Below, piece by piece: positions 8,437 through 17,893 of a stretch of DNA of 64,000 bases. The stretch's first letter is position 1; each line of letters begins with the position of its first letter. A program made the position numbers and the translations under genes. Source of the DNA: Kangsaoukella pontilimi (GTDB lineage: Bacteria > Pseudomonadota > Alphaproteobacteria > Rhodobacterales > Rhodobacteraceae); assembly GCF_009830125.1 (NCBI RefSeq), contig NZ_WUPT01000002.1, positions 496,001-560,000 of the forward strand, read 5' to 3'. The notes under the pieces are model-generated. The model did no database searches. It saw only the letters and a program-made list of their open reading frames with translations, and was not told the DNA's origin.

Positions 8437-10572
8437 TTACTCGGCGTCTTCCGCTTCTTTCGTGGCTTCTTCGCCGGTCTCCTGATCGACGACCTTCATC
8501 GACAGGCGGACCTTGCCGCGGTCGTCGAAGCCCAGGAGCTTGACCCAGACTTCCTGACCTTCCTTCAACACATCCGACGGATGGTTCAGGCGGCGGTTCT
8601 CGATCTGGCTGACATGCACGAGGCCGTCACGCTTGCCGAAGAAGTTCACGAAGGCGCCGAAGTCGACGATCTTCACGACCTTGCCCTTGTAGACCTTGCC
8701 CTCTTCCGGCTCGGCCACGATCGAATAGATCATGTCGTAAGCCTTCTGGATGGCGTCGCCGTTGGGCGAGGCGATCTTGATGATCCCGTCGTCGTTGATG
8801 TCGACCTTGGCGCCCGAGACTTCCACGATCTCGCGGATGACCTTGCCGCCCGAGCCGATGACTTCACGGATCTTGTCCGTCGGAATCTGCATGGTCTCGA
8901 TGCGGGGGGCGTGGACCGAGAACTCGGACGTCTCGGAAAGCGCCTTGTTCATCTCGCCGAGGATGTGCATCCGGCCGTCCTTGGCCTGGGCCAGGGCGGT
9001 CTTCATGATCTCGGGCGTGATGCCCGCGACCTTGATGTCCATCTGCAAGGACGTGATGCCGTTCTCCGTGCCCGCGACTTTGAAGTCCATGTCGCCGAGG
9101 TGGTCCTCGTCGCCAAGGATGTCGGTCAGGACCGCGTAGGACCCGTCATCTTCCAGAACGAGCCCCATGGCGACGCCGGCAACGGCGGCCTTGAGCGGGA
9201 CGCCCGCATCCATCATCGACAGCGAGCCGCCGCAGACAGAAGCCATCGACGACGAGCCGTTCGATTCCGTGATCTCGGAAACGATGCGGATCGTGTAGGG
9301 GAAGTCGGTCGCAGCCGGCAGAACCGCCTGAAGCGCGCGCCAGGCCAGCTTGCCGTGGCCGATTTCGCGGCGGCCCGGAGGTCCGAAGCGGCCAACTTCG
9401 CCGACCGAATACGGCGGGAAGTTGTAGTGCAGCAGGAAGTTCGAGCGGAAATTGCCGTGCAGCGCGTCGATGATCTGTTCGTCGTCGCCGGTGCCGAGCG
9501 TGGTGACCACGAGGCCCTGCGTCTCGCCACGGGTGAAGAGCGCCGATCCGTGGGTCCGGGGCAGAAGCCCGGTTTCGGCCACGATCGGACGAACCTGATC
9601 GAGGGCGCGGCCATCGATGCGGCGCTTGTTCTTGACGACGTCGCCGCGAAGGACGGTCGACTCGAGCTTCTTGAGCGCCGAACCGAGGTTCTTGTCCGCG
9701 AGCTGCTCTTCAGTGAGCGCAGCCTTGATCGCTTCCTTGGCGGCGGCGACGGCGGCGACACGCTCCTGCTTATCGGTGATCGCGTAAGCGGCGCGCACCT
9801 TGTCCTCACCGGCGGCTTTCACGGCCTCGTAGAGGTCCGAGTAGTCCGGGGGGGTGAAATCGAAGGGTTCGTTCGCGGCGTCCTCGGCCAGGTCGATGAT
9901 CAGGTCGATGACGGGCTGGATCTGCTCGTGGGCAAAAGTCACTGCGCCGAGCATTTCGTCTTCCGACAGCTCGTAGGCTTCGGACTCGACCATCATCACC
10001 GCGTCCTTGGTGCCGGCGACCACGAGATCGAGGCGCTGGTCGGGGTTGTTCCGCAGATCCTGCATGTCGTCGACGGTCGGGTTCAGGACGTAATCGCCAT
10101 CCTCATAACCCACGCGGCAGCCCGCGATCGGGCCCATGAAGGGCGCGCCCGAAAGCGTCAGCGCGGCCGAGGCGGCGATCATCGCGACGATGTCGGGGTC
10201 GTTGACGAGGTCGTGGCTGAGCACGGTGCAGATGACGAGGACTTCGTTCTTGAAGCCCGGCACGAAGAGCGGGCGGATCGGACGGTCGATCAGACGCGAT
10301 GTCAGCGTCTCTTTCTCGGTCGGGCGCGCCTCGCGCTTGAAGAAGCCGCCCGGAATCTTGCCGGCGGCGTAGTATTTCTCGTTGTAGTGGACGGTCAGCG
10401 GGAAGAAGTCCTGATCGGGCTTGGCTTCCTTGGCGAAGGTGACGTTCGCCATGACGCTGGTCTCGCCATAGGTGGCGATCACCGACCCGTCTGCCTGACG
10501 GGCGACCTTTCCTGTTTCCAGTGTCAGCGTTTCTTCGCCCCACTGGATGGATTTCTTAACTTCGTTGAACAT
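8437..10572 (-). CDS. pnp: Polyribonucleotide nucleotidyltransferase (PNPase)
   Basis: A 711-residue 3'-5' phosphorolytic RNase of the degradosome. It has two RNase PH-like domains ([20 protein letters not shown] at the start; the second contains [16 protein letters not shown] and [15 protein letters not shown]), a KH domain ([16 protein letters not shown]) and an S1 domain ([20 protein letters not shown]), then an acidic tail. ATG 10572 is chosen because AGGAAA lies 4 bases before it and homologues begin MFNEV; an open frame continues 7 codons upstream. Confidence 0.97.
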   Translation of the reverse strand: MFNEVKKSIQWGEETLTLETGKVARQADGSVIATYGETSVMANVTFAKEAKPDQDFFPLTVHYNEKYYAAGKIPGGFFKREARPTEKETLTSRLIDRPIRPLFVPGFKNEVLVICTVLSHDLVNDPDIVAMIAASAALTLSGAPFMGPIAGCRVGYEDGDYVLNPTVDDMQDLRNNPDQRLDLVVAGTKDAVMMVESEAYELSEDEMLGAVTFAHEQIQPVIDLIIDLAEDAANEPFDFTPPDYSDLYEAVKAAGEDKVRAAYAITDKQERVAAVAAAKEAIKAALTEEQLADKNLGSALKKLESTVLRGDVVKNKRRIDGRALDQVRPIVAETGLLPRTHGSALFTRGETQGLVVTTLGTGDDEQIIDALHGNFRSNFLLHYNFPPYSVGEVGRFGPPGRREIGHGKLAWRALQAVLPAATDFPYTIRIVSEITESNGSSSMASVCGGSLSMMDAGVPLKAAVAGVAMGLVLEDDGSYAVLTDILGDEDHLGDMDFKVAGTENGITSLQMDIKVAGITPEIMKTALAQAKDGRMHILGEMNKALSETSEFSVHAPRIETMQIPTDKIREVIGSGGKVIREIVEVSGAKVDINDDGIIKIASPNGDAIQKAYDMIYSIVAEPEEGKVYKGKVVKIVDFGAFVNFFGKRDGLVHVSQIENRRLNHPSDVLKEGQEVWVKLLGFDDRGKVRLSMKVVDQETGEEATKEAEDAE

Positions 10573-10793
10573 GTGGTTTCCTATCTCGGCCATCTCACGG
10601 GCGTTCCCGGATGGCCGTCATGCGTGCGGGCCCCATTGCCCGCGACCCCGATTGGGTTTCGTTTCCATTCCCTATGGCGACGGTGGGGTCTGGTCGCCGC
10701 CCGAACAGATAGGCGGGCCATATCGGGTTTCGGACTGGAAGAAAACGAAAAACCGCACTCGACATTTCGACTGTTGCCCCCACGTTTGGTCGC

Positions 10794-11531
10794 ATGACAC
10801 GCCTGCCTGCCTTTGCGGCCCTCGTGGGGGCGATCTGGTGCCTGCCCGGTCTCGCCGTGGGCGAGGACGGCGTGACCCTTCTGATAGATCGTCGTGCGGG
10901 CGAAGTGTCCTTCTATCTGAGCCTTCCGGCCGAAGACTTGCCCGCCGTGATGGGAGAAGGCGCCGGTGAGATGCTCGGACCTGACGGCACCGTTGATATC
11001 GACGCGTTGTACGACGGGACTTTCGATACCGCCGACAGGCTTTTTGCCGGTTCTGCGCTTCGGGTGAACGGAGAGGAAGTGCAGGTCGAGGCCCTGTCGA
11101 TGATGCTGCACGATCCGAAGTTCCTGCCGCCCTTCGCCGACCCTTATGATGGTCAGGTGTCCATTGCCGTCTGCACCTCGCCCGAGACGGTGCGCGGCAT
11201 GGAGCTGGCCGAACTGCGCGCCTATCTCGGCTATTTCGCGTGGCGGGTCGACGGATTGGGCCCGCTGGAGCTGAGTTTCCCGCGCACCGGCCGCGATCCG
11301 GTGGAAGTCACGCTCAGGGTGTTCGACGATTTCGAGCCCGCTGGCGAGCGTGTCGTTTTTCTTGAGGACGGCGGAACCATTTCGGTACCGGTTGCCGCGA
11401 CATTCGCGCCGGGCGGATCGAAAATCGGCACGGGCGCGGCAATCGGTGCACTTGCTCTTATAGTCGCATTCACTTTTTCATATATGTCGAGGGCGCGCCG
11501 CCGACGGCACGCCGGTCAATCACAAGGATAG
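10794..11531 (+). CDS. Hypothetical exported protein with C-terminal membrane anchor
   Basis: A 245-residue protein of unknown family. Residues 1-23 are a signal peptide (ending LPGLAVGED), the middle is an acidic beta-rich periplasmic domain, and residues of about 213-231 form a single membrane helix (IGALALIVAFTFSYM) followed by an Arg-rich cytoplasmic tail (RARRRRH). This is a type I membrane topology. It lies 5 bases before the PCu(A)C copper chaperone gene and probably forms an operon with it, which hints at a role in copper delivery or cytochrome oxidase assembly; that is inference only. The ribosome-binding site is weak. Confidence 0.75.
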   Translation: MTRLPAFAALVGAIWCLPGLAVGEDGVTLLIDRRAGEVSFYLSLPAEDLPAVMGEGAGEMLGPDGTVDIDALYDGTFDTADRLFAGSALRVNGEEVQVEALSMMLHDPKFLPPFADPYDGQVSIAVCTSPETVRGMELAELRAYLGYFAWRVDGLGPLELSFPRTGRDPVEVTLRVFDDFEPAGERVVFLEDGGTISVPVAATFAPGGSKIGTGAAIGALALIVAFTFSYMSRARRRRHAGQSQG

Positions 11532-11536
11532 GTTCA

Positions 11537-11998
11537 ATGCTTCGTGCGTTTCTTGCGGCCTCGCTTATCGCAGCCTCCAGCCCCGCTCTCGCCGACGAAA
11601 CCTCGGCGGGTGACCTGACGATCGATGGTGCCCACATCTTCAAGTCTTTCATGAACGCCCGCGCCGCTGGCGGTTACATGACGATCTCCAACGGGGGGGG
11701 CGAGGCGGATCTGTTGCTGGACGTCATGGCAGATGTGCCGATGATCGCGATCCACGAAAGCCGGGAAGAAGATGGCGTGATGCGCATGGTGCATCTCGAT
11801 GCGGTGGAAATCGCGCCGGGTGAGACGGTGGCGTTCCGGCCGGGCGGATTGCATGTTATGGTCATGGGCCTTGGGCCGGACGACCTGCCCGTGGGCGACA
11901 CGCTGGACGTCACGCTTGTTTTCGATCGCGCGGGCGAAGTCGACGTCACTTTCGAGGTGATGGAGCGGCCCGAGGGCGGCATGCAGATGACTCATTGA
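11537..11998 (+). CDS. PCu(A)C-family periplasmic copper chaperone
   Basis: A 153-residue protein with a signal peptide (MLRAFLAASLIAASSPALAD). It carries the exact family motif H-X10-M-X21-H-X-M as H73, M84, H106 and M108, which binds Cu(I). PCu(A)C proteins deliver copper to the CuA or CuB site of cytochrome oxidases, often with Sco proteins; no sco or cox gene lies in this window. An AAGGATAG ribosome-binding site precedes the start, 5 bases after the upstream anchored protein, so the two are probably co-transcribed. Confidence 0.9.
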   Translation: MLRAFLAASLIAASSPALADETSAGDLTIDGAHIFKSFMNARAAGGYMTISNGGGEADLLLDVMADVPMIAIHESREEDGVMRMVHLDAVEIAPGETVAFRPGGLHVMVMGLGPDDLPVGDTLDVTLVFDRAGEVDVTFEVMERPEGGMQMTH

Positions 11999-12002
11999 GG
12001 CC

Positions 12003-12053
12003 GTGAGGGGCGCCGCCCCTCACACTCCCCGGAGTATTTTCGCCAAGAAGAAG
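12003..12053 (+). repeat. Intergenic GGRTATTT element, copy D
   Basis: A perfect palindrome around gtgaggggcgccgcccctcac (12003-12023) is followed by CCCCGGAGTATTTTCGCC and AAGAAGAAG. It is placed directly after the PCu(A)C stop, just as copy B follows the TraB-like gene. Confidence 0.6.
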
Positions 12054-12091
12054 AAAATTTTAGTCGAATTGGTTTTAGTTTGGCTTTGCGA

Positions 12092-12131
12092 AACGAAAAA
12101 CGCCCGCCGGTGAGGGCGGGCGTTTCGTTTT
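12092..12131. terminator. Bidirectional terminator between PCu(A)C gene and rpsO
   Basis: Stem cgcccgcc / ggcgggcg extended by cgaaa / tttcg, with AAAAA on one side and TTTCGTTTT on the other. It can serve both convergent transcripts; the rpsO direction has the cleaner T-run. Confidence 0.9.
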
Positions 12132-12147
12132 GAATTCCGGTGCGCTC

Positions 12148-12417
12148 TTAGCGGCGGAGGCCCAGACGCTGGATCAGGTCCTGGTAGCGGGCTTCGTCCT
12201 TGCCGCGCACATAGTCGAGAAGCTTGCGGCGCTGGGCCACGAGCTTGAGAAGGCCACGGCGCGAGTGGTTGTCCTTCTTGTGGGTCTTGAAGTGCTCGGT
12301 CAGGGTCGCGATGCGCGACGACAGGATGGCAACCTGGACTTCGGGCGAACCGGTGTCGCCGTCCTTGGTGCCGAAATCCTTGATGACCTTGGCTTTTTCT
12401 TCAGCAGTAATCGACAT
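12148..12417 (-). CDS. rpsO: 30S ribosomal protein S15
   Basis: An 89-residue S15, a primary 16S rRNA-binding protein of the small-subunit platform. Conserved stretches are [39 protein letters not shown] and the end [18 protein letters not shown] precedes ATG 12417 by 6 bases. rpsO often lies with truB, rbfA and pnp; here these are on the same strand but separated by other genes. Confidence 0.97.
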   Translation of the reverse strand: MSITAEEKAKVIKDFGTKDGDTGSPEVQVAILSSRIATLTEHFKTHKKDNHSRRGLLKLVAQRRKLLDYVRGKDEARYQDLIQRLGLRR

Positions 12418-12600
12418 CGGGGTCTCCTTTTCAGGTTCGTGTTGATGGCGCAAGCCGGGATGTCGTCCAGCAGGGCCCATGGAGCGATGCGGGCGTATAG
12501 GGGATCGCCGCGCATTTGGAAAGCCCCTTTCCGGGCTCTATTGCCGGAACGAGGAAAGCGGGTGATACTGCAAGCAATTAAACGAGGCGACGAGCAGCCC

Positions 12601-13569
12601 ATGGATATTCTTCTGGCCCTTCTGGGCGTCGGCCTCCTGGCCGCTCTTTTCGGCGGCATCGGCGGCATCGGCGGAGGTGACGGAGGCGGCGGTTCGGATT
12701 CGGGCGGCAGCGGCGGTGGCGGCGCGGGCGAAGAGCCCGAGGCGACCGAAGAGGGCACGGCGCTTCCGGACCTTCTGGAAGGGACGGAGTTCGACGATGT
12801 GATCTTCGGCCGGGGCGGTGACGACACGATCACCGGCGGGATCGGGAACGATTATCTCGACGGAAATTCCGACAACGACTCGATTGAGGGCGGCATCGGC
12901 GACGACTCGCTATTCGGCGGGGGCGAAGACGACCGTCTCTTCGGCGGGCCGGGGCTCGATTTCCTTCGGGGCGGCGAGAATGCCGATTACCTCGATGGTG
13001 GAACCGAGAACGATACGCTCGAAGGCGCCAAGGGGACCGACACTCTTCTGGGCGATGCGGGCGACGATTACCTGAAAGGCGGACCGGGGAATGACAGTCT
13101 GGTCGGCGGCGTTGGCGCGGACGTACTGGAGGGCGGGCCGGGCGCCGATACGCTGATCGGGATTTCCGGCGACTTCGAGACGGCGCCGGACGACGATACA
13201 GACTCTGGAGATCAGCTCGAAGGCTGGGACGGAGCAGATATCATCGTCATGGGCGAGGGGGACGAGGCCTGGGGCGAGTACTCCACGGGGCCTGCGGACG
13301 GCGCTGGCGACACTTTCGTCTCGGGCATCTGGGTCGACGAGAATCCTCCCATTGTGAAAGACTACGACCCGCTCGCGGACCGGCTTGTCCTGTACTACGA
13401 CGCGGGGCTGACGCCGTCGCCGCTGGTGGAGGTTGCCGCAGTCGATGTGTCGGGCGACGTGACCTACGAGGTGTCGCTGAACGGGGTCGTCGTCATGCTG
13501 GTCGAGGTGGGCGCAGCGCCGATCACGATTGAGGCCGACGATATCCTGACAGTCTCGCCGGCAGCGTGA
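12601..13569 (+). CDS. RTX-type calcium-binding repeat protein
   Basis: About 322 residues. The N-terminus is a hydrophobic helix (MDILLALLGVGLLAALFGG) and a long Gly/Ser linker. It is followed by about ten nonapeptide RTX repeats of the GGxGxDxLx type (GRGGDDTITGGIGNDYLDG, GGPGNDSLVGGVGADVLEG) that bind Ca2+ as a parallel beta roll, and a C-terminal domain rich in beta strands (IVKDYDPLADRLVLYYD ... ADDILTVSP). Such proteins are usually type I secreted or surface-exposed. ATG 12601 is chosen; an in-frame GTG at 12562 has the better-spaced GAGGA ribosome-binding site and would add 13 residues. No secretion genes are nearby. Confidence 0.82.
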   Translation: MDILLALLGVGLLAALFGGIGGIGGGDGGGGSDSGGSGGGGAGEEPEATEEGTALPDLLEGTEFDDVIFGRGGDDTITGGIGNDYLDGNSDNDSIEGGIGDDSLFGGGEDDRLFGGPGLDFLRGGENADYLDGGTENDTLEGAKGTDTLLGDAGDDYLKGGPGNDSLVGGVGADVLEGGPGADTLIGISGDFETAPDDDTDSGDQLEGWDGADIIVMGEGDEAWGEYSTGPADGAGDTFVSGIWVDENPPIVKDYDPLADRLVLYYDAGLTPSPLVEVAAVDVSGDVTYEVSLNGVVVMLVEVGAAPITIEADDILTVSPAA

Positions 13570-13643
13570 CCTGATGCGCAGAAACGCTTTCTCAACCTGA
13601 AGAGTCCAGAGTGAAGGCGTCTGATTCCCGTTGGGGGGGCGCG

Positions 13644-14375
13644 ATGCTGGACAGTCTTCTCTGGGCCTTTGTGGTCACTCTCTTATCGGTGCCGTTTCTG
13701 GCATTCCTGCGAGAGAGTCCTGTGCCTTTGACCGAACGAGGTGCCGTGTCGCTCATGTCGGCACCCGATGGTGGCGGCGGGCGCCCGCCATACGCCGATC
13801 CGCCCGCCTTGCACGAAGTTCCGGGCGATGTGGCTGAATTCGTCATCCCGGATTTCAGACCGGGCACCGATCTTTGCCGGATCGCCCTGAACGATCCCGA
13901 CGCCGAATTCGACGCGATTGCCGATGACTTCGGCGTGCGGCTGCTGTTTCTCGACGGCGGCTCCTATCTGGAGGTCGCCTTTCCAGGACTGGGCGTGCCG
14001 CCCTTCGAGGATGTGGTCATCCTGGCACCTGACGGGGCCGAGATGCGGCTGTCCGATATTGTTGGCTCCAGCCAACGCCATGCGCTGAGACCGGTCCGGT
14101 CCCGCTGGGCCGAATTGCAGGGCTTCAGCGCGGATCGCGAATGCGTGGAGATCTGGGTATCGCCCGACGCCGCCGTTCTGCCTGACGTGGCTGTCCGCCC
14201 GAGCGCTGATGGCCAGCACGGTGAGATCGTGATCGATGGGCGTCTGGCGGCACGGCTTTGCGGTGCGCCGGATGCGGATCAGGCCAATGTGCTGCTCTTG
14301 CGGAGGGCGCCGCCTGCGCCATCGGGGGCCGCGAAGCCCTCGGCCCGGGTCCAGAGCAGTGGTTTGACCTCGTAG
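13644..14375 (+). CDS. Hypothetical membrane-anchored protein with RTX-tail-like domain
   Basis: A 243-residue protein with an N-terminal membrane helix (LDSLLWAFVVTLLSVPFLAF) and no Ca-binding nonapeptides. Residues of about 75-135 (VIPDFRPGTDLCRIAL ... SYLEVAFPGLGVPPFEDVVI) resemble by eye the C-terminal region of the RTX protein just upstream, and a similar pattern may recur near residues 170-230. ATG 13644 has a G-rich stretch before it; a GTG at 13611 is also in frame. The last 97 bases overlap the convergent DUF1643 gene. The function is unknown; a partner of the RTX protein is a guess from adjacency. Confidence 0.65.
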   Translation: MLDSLLWAFVVTLLSVPFLAFLRESPVPLTERGAVSLMSAPDGGGGRPPYADPPALHEVPGDVAEFVIPDFRPGTDLCRIALNDPDAEFDAIADDFGVRLLFLDGGSYLEVAFPGLGVPPFEDVVILAPDGAEMRLSDIVGSSQRHALRPVRSRWAELQGFSADRECVEIWVSPDAAVLPDVAVRPSADGQHGEIVIDGRLAARLCGAPDADQANVLLLRRAPPAPSGAAKPSARVQSSGLTS

Positions 14376-14863
14376 GACAGGTACAGGGGATGCCGTGGCT
14401 GACCATGCTTGGTCAGGCCAAGGTGGTAGAGCGGTCGCCCCGTGGCGGATAGCGCAGAGAGGACGGTCTCATCGGCGTTGCGATGGGTGCCGTGGACGCC
14501 CCAAGCACAGAGGATCAGATCGGCCCAATCGGCGCCTTCTGTCAGGGCCGCGGCATTCTCGGGTCCTTCTGGTGTCTTGGCCCGTTTGAGCGCAGCGGGC
14601 GAGGTTTCACGCCACGCAAAGAGATTGCAGATTCGCATGGCCCCAAAGCCGAGGCGCACCGCCCGCCGCTGGCACCTCTCGATCGTCGGGTCGTTCTGGG
14701 CTTCGGTCGCCGTGGACGGGTTCAGCATGATGTAGAGCAGGCGCTGTCCGGCCGGGTCCCAAGTGCGGGTCAGCGTGTAGCGGTATCGCAGACATTTCGA
14801 GTACTCGGCGCTGCTGACGACGTCGCCGGTGCAATGGTCACGGCTGATCCGCCCGCCGGTCAC
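14279..14863 (-). CDS. DUF1643 family protein
   Basis: A 194-residue protein of the DUF1643 family. Conserved marks are [43 protein letters not shown] and [13 protein letters not shown]. The family is found in bacteria and phages and its biochemical role is unknown. GTG 14863 overlaps the truB stop by four bases (GTGA), showing translational coupling. The 3' end overlaps the convergent gene ending at 14375 by 97 bases. Confidence 0.82.
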   Translation of the reverse strand: MTGGRISRDHCTGDVVSSAEYSKCLRYRYTLTRTWDPAGQRLLYIMLNPSTATEAQNDPTIERCQRRAVRLGFGAMRICNLFAWRETSPAALKRAKTPEGPENAAALTEGADWADLILCAWGVHGTHRNADETVLSALSATGRPLYHLGLTKHGQPRHPLYLSYEVKPLLWTRAEGFAAPDGAGGALRKSSTLA

Positions 14864-15765
14864 AGCCGGAACACGCGGCTCGGGTAGAGTTCGCCCGCCT
14901 TGTAGACGCCGATGGCCACCGGCCGGCCCTGAAAGCTGGCCCAGGCAAGGTCTCCGAAATCAGCCTCGGACGAGGTCACCGGGCCCGGATTGCCGTTTGC
15001 GACCCGTGCCGCTCCCTCGGCGGAAAGGCGCACGACCGGCAGGTCGGAAAGCCCGGCCTCGAGGGGCAGGAGGTAGTCGTCGAGTTCGGGATCCCCCGCC
15101 AGATCCTCGATCTGTTCGAAGGTGACCGCGTCCTCCAGATCGAAGGGCCCGGACCAAAGCCGCCTGAGAGTGGTCACATGACCGAGGCAACCGAGTACCC
15201 CGCCCAGATCGCGAGCGATGGAGCGAACATAGCCGCCCTTGCCGCAGACCAGATCGAGCGTGGCATGATCTGTGTCGTCGCGGCTGACCAGCGTCAGGCT
15301 TTCGACGAAGAGCGGGCGCGCTTCAAGGGCGACCTCTTCGCCTGCGCGCGCCATGGCATAGGCGCGCTGACCGTCGATCTTGACCGCCGAGAAGGCTGGG
15401 GGCACCTGCTCAATGTCGCCGACAAAGCCGGGCAGCGCATCGGTGATCTCATCATCTGTCGGGCGCGCGTCGGAGGTGTCTATGATCTCGCCTTCCGCAT
15501 CGTCGGTGTTCGTCGCCTGACCGAACCGCATGGTGAAGCGGTAGGATTTGAGCGCATCGGTGACATAGGGCACCGTCTTCGTCGCCTCTCCGAGCGCTAC
15601 CGCCAAGAGGCCGGTCGCCGCCGGGTCGAGCGTGCCGGCATGGCCCGCCTTCTTCGCGCCAAGCGCCCACCTGACCTTGTTCACTACCGCCGTCGACGTC
15701 ATGCCCGCCGGTTTGTCGACGATCAGCCAGCCCGAGACGTCACGGCCTTTCTTGCGGCGCGCCAT
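14860..15765 (-). CDS. truB: tRNA pseudouridine(55) synthase TruB
   Basis: A 301-residue enzyme that makes pseudouridine 55 in the T-loop of tRNAs. [13 protein letters not shown] and the catalytic motif [12 protein letters not shown] (nucleophile D47) are intact, with [14 protein letters not shown] further on. A start at 15765 is preferred, as GTGAGG lies 5 bases before it; a GTG two codons upstream is also open. It shares strand and region with rbfA, as in the usual nusA-infB-rbfA-truB order, although a glycosidase-like gene sits between them here. Confidence 0.96.
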   Translation of the reverse strand: MARRKKGRDVSGWLIVDKPAGMTSTAVVNKVRWALGAKKAGHAGTLDPAATGLLAVALGEATKTVPYVTDALKSYRFTMRFGQATNTDDAEGEIIDTSDARPTDDEITDALPGFVGDIEQVPPAFSAVKIDGQRAYAMARAGEEVALEARPLFVESLTLVSRDDTDHATLDLVCGKGGYVRSIARDLGGVLGCLGHVTTLRRLWSGPFDLEDAVTFEQIEDLAGDPELDDYLLPLEAGLSDLPVVRLSAEGAARVANGNPGPVTSSEADFGDLAWASFQGRPVAIGVYKAGELYPSRVFRL

Positions 15766-15820
15766 ATGCACCTCACTCGGTTTCCGAAGGCCGGCCTGCT
15801 ACCCCGGCAGAGGGCGTCCG

Positions 15821-16573
15821 TCAATCGCCGGACGTGACGACGCCCAGGATCGGACCCATGGGGAAGCCGAAATCGTGTCGGTCGAGCGCCGGCGCATAAA
15901 GGCGTGAAACGCGGCCGTCGAGGAAGAGCGCGTTGGGAGTTCGCAGCCGGTCGCGGAACAGACGTCCGAATTCGTGAAATGTGACCGGCACGTCCGAGAT
16001 TGCGGCGACCAGTCTGCCGTCCGGCGTAACGCCGACGCCGTTCCGGTAGTGGCGCGAGTCGGACTCTTTCAGGAAGCGCGGGTGCAGCGCTCCGTCGATC
16101 ACCAGCATGGGCCCGGATTGAGTGGCGTCGCGGCATGCGGGCCGCTCTGTGTCGAAGGCGCGGCTTTCGATGACCTGCGCGCTGTCGTCGTTCAGGCAGA
16201 GGACGCCGTTCGGCAAAAGTCCGAAATTGCCGGGCCCTTCCCGTGTGACGATCCGCGCGATCTCTTCGCCGCCCTGAATGTAGAGCCCGACGGGGCGGCG
16301 GTCGGGGTGATACATGCCGCCGTTCATCGCGAATGTCAGGGTCTGGCCCTCGGGCAGGCTGTCTTGCACTTTGCCGAAGGTGCCAAGGGTTGCGCCGTTT
16401 TCGTCCCTCAGGAAGAGCCGGATATCGTCCGTTGCAGGATCAGCCGTACAGATCGTGAAGGGCAGGTCGTCGAATTGGATGCTCTCGCAGAGAGGGGCCG
16501 GATCGCCCGCCGCCGCTGACGCCACGCTGATGGCGAGGCTAATCGCGGTCCAGATCGCGGCGGACGTTTTCAT
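15821..16573 (-). CDS. Exported phosphodiester glycosidase-family protein
   Basis: About 250 residues with a signal peptide (MKTSAAIWTAISLAISVASA). It matches the NAGPA / phosphodiester glycosidase family: FAMNGGMYHPDRRPVGLYI, GNFGLLPNGVLCL, ATQSGPMLVIDGALHP, NGVGVTPDGRLV and LFLDGRVSRLY. Relatives cleave sugar phosphodiester bonds; the substrate here is unknown. The start lies inside the end of rbfA (35-base overlap), implying co-transcription. An alternative ATG at 16609 would lengthen the N-terminus but spoil the signal peptide. Confidence 0.83.
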   Translation of the reverse strand: MKTSAAIWTAISLAISVASAAAGDPAPLCESIQFDDLPFTICTADPATDDIRLFLRDENGATLGTFGKVQDSLPEGQTLTFAMNGGMYHPDRRPVGLYIQGGEEIARIVTREGPGNFGLLPNGVLCLNDDSAQVIESRAFDTERPACRDATQSGPMLVIDGALHPRFLKESDSRHYRNGVGVTPDGRLVAAISDVPVTFHEFGRLFRDRLRTPNALFLDGRVSRLYAPALDRHDFGFPMGPILGVVTSGD

Positions 16574-16937
16574 CGGAGAACAGTCGGCGGGTGTCGTCGA
16601 GCCGGTCATAGGTCTCGTCGATCTGAAACCGGATATCGGGCGCGAATTTCAGTTGAAGGCCCTTCGTGACAGCACGCCGGATTTCCGAGCGATTGCGCCG
16701 AAGGGCCGCCAGCGCGCCGTCGCGATTGTCGCCGCCGAGGGGCAGCACATAGGCGGTGGCGATCCGCAGGTCGGGCGAGCAGGTGACCTCGCCCACGGTG
16801 ATCGACATGGCGTTCAGTTCGGGATCGTGGATGTCGCCCTGAGACAGCACATCGGACAGCCGGCGCCGGATCAGTTCACCGACGCGGAGCTGGCGTTGCG
16901 AGGGGCCGGGGCCATCATTGAAGCGGGAGCGGGACAT
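16539..16937 (-). CDS. rbfA: Ribosome-binding factor A
   Basis: A 132-residue RbfA, a KH-like factor that binds the 30S subunit in late 16S rRNA maturation. It reads MSRSRFNDGPGPSQRQLRVGE, with SITVGEVTCSPDLRIATAYV and FQIDETYDRLDDTRRL near the end. The start at 16937 aligns with homologues; an ATG three codons upstream (16946) is also open. It is divergent from dapB and overlaps the glycosidase-like gene downstream. Confidence 0.94.
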   Translation of the reverse strand: MSRSRFNDGPGPSQRQLRVGELIRRRLSDVLSQGDIHDPELNAMSITVGEVTCSPDLRIATAYVLPLGGDNRDGALAALRRNRSEIRRAVTKGLQLKFAPDIRFQIDETYDRLDDTRRLFSDENVRRDLDRD

Positions 16938-17029
16938 GTCCCGCATCTAATGGTTGACCAACGCGCAAGCAAGCGGCGCTTTTCTATCCCGGCGGTCACG
17001 CGTAAGAGAAAGGCGAAGGAGAGAGGCTC

Positions 17030-17842
17030 ATGGATCAGACACCAGGGATCGTGGTTACGGGCGCATCCGGCCGGATGGGGCGGATGCTGATCGAGGTCAT
17101 CAGCCAGTCCGAGGCGGCGCGGCTTGTCGGTGCGCTGGAGCGTCCGGGGCATGACTGGATCGGGCGCGATCTGGGAGAGGCGATGGGTGGCGCGGCTATG
17201 GGCGTGACCGTGGGCGACGATCCGCTCGAGGCGTTCGCGAACGCGCAGGCAATTGTCGATTTCACTTCGCCCGACGCGACGGTCGCCCATGCGGATCTGG
17301 CGGCGCAGGCGCGCGCGGTGCACGTCATCGGCACCACCGGTTTTGCGGAAGAGCACCTGACGCGGCTGAAAGCTGCGGCGCGCCACGCGACGATCATCCG
17401 GGCGGGAAACATGAGCCTTGGCGTCAACCTTCTGACCGTTCTGACGCGAAAGGTGGCCGAGGCGCTGGATACCTCTTTCGACATCGAGATCGTCGAGGCG
17501 CATCACGCGCAGAAGGTCGATGCGCCGTCGGGGACCGCGTTGATGCTGGGCGAGGCCGCCGCCGCCGGGCGGGGTGTGTCGCTCGACGACGTTGCCGACC
17601 GGGCGCGCGACGGGATCACCGGAGCGCGGAAGACAGGCGATATCGGGTTCACGGCTATCCGTGGCGGCGACATCGTGGGCGAACATGACGTGATCTTCGC
17701 CGGACCGGGCGAGCGCATCGTGCTGCGCCACGTGGCCTCCGACCGGAGCCTATTTGCCCGCGGCGCGCTCAAGGCCGCGCTTTGGGGGCAGGGGCGCGGC
17801 CCGGGTGAATTCGATATGCTGGATGTGCTTGGCCTCAAGTGA
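17030..17842 (+). CDS. dapB: 4-hydroxy-tetrahydrodipicolinate reductase
   Basis: A 270-residue NAD(P)H-dependent reductase of the diaminopimelate/lysine pathway. Marks are the nucleotide-binding [39 protein letters not shown], the active-site [20 protein letters not shown] (HH and K) and the C-terminal [27 protein letters not shown] lies 5 bases before the ATG. Confidence 0.97.
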   Translation: MDQTPGIVVTGASGRMGRMLIEVISQSEAARLVGALERPGHDWIGRDLGEAMGGAAMGVTVGDDPLEAFANAQAIVDFTSPDATVAHADLAAQARAVHVIGTTGFAEEHLTRLKAAARHATIIRAGNMSLGVNLLTVLTRKVAEALDTSFDIEIVEAHHAQKVDAPSGTALMLGEAAAAGRGVSLDDVADRARDGITGARKTGDIGFTAIRGGDIVGEHDVIFAGPGERIVLRHVASDRSLFARGALKAALWGQGRGPGEFDMLDVLGLK

Positions 17843-17852
17843 TCCAAAACCC

Positions 17853-17881
17853 TGTCTGGCGCGTAGATAACGCGTCAGACA
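17853..17881 (+). repeat. Stem-loop abutting a ribosome-binding site
   Basis: A 12-bp inverted repeat with one mismatch (tgtctggcgcgt / acgcgtcagaca, 5-base loop) ends right at the AAGGAGG ribosome-binding site of the gene at 17894. It could end the dapB message weakly or modulate translation of the next gene. Confidence 0.5.
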
Positions 17882-17893
17882 AGGAGGATCACG

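Noticed and set aside
8581..10797. Long plus-strand open frame of 738 codons opposite pnp
   Set aside because: Antisense shadow of pnp; GC-rich third positions suppress stops on the opposite strand. No ribosome-binding site or domain.
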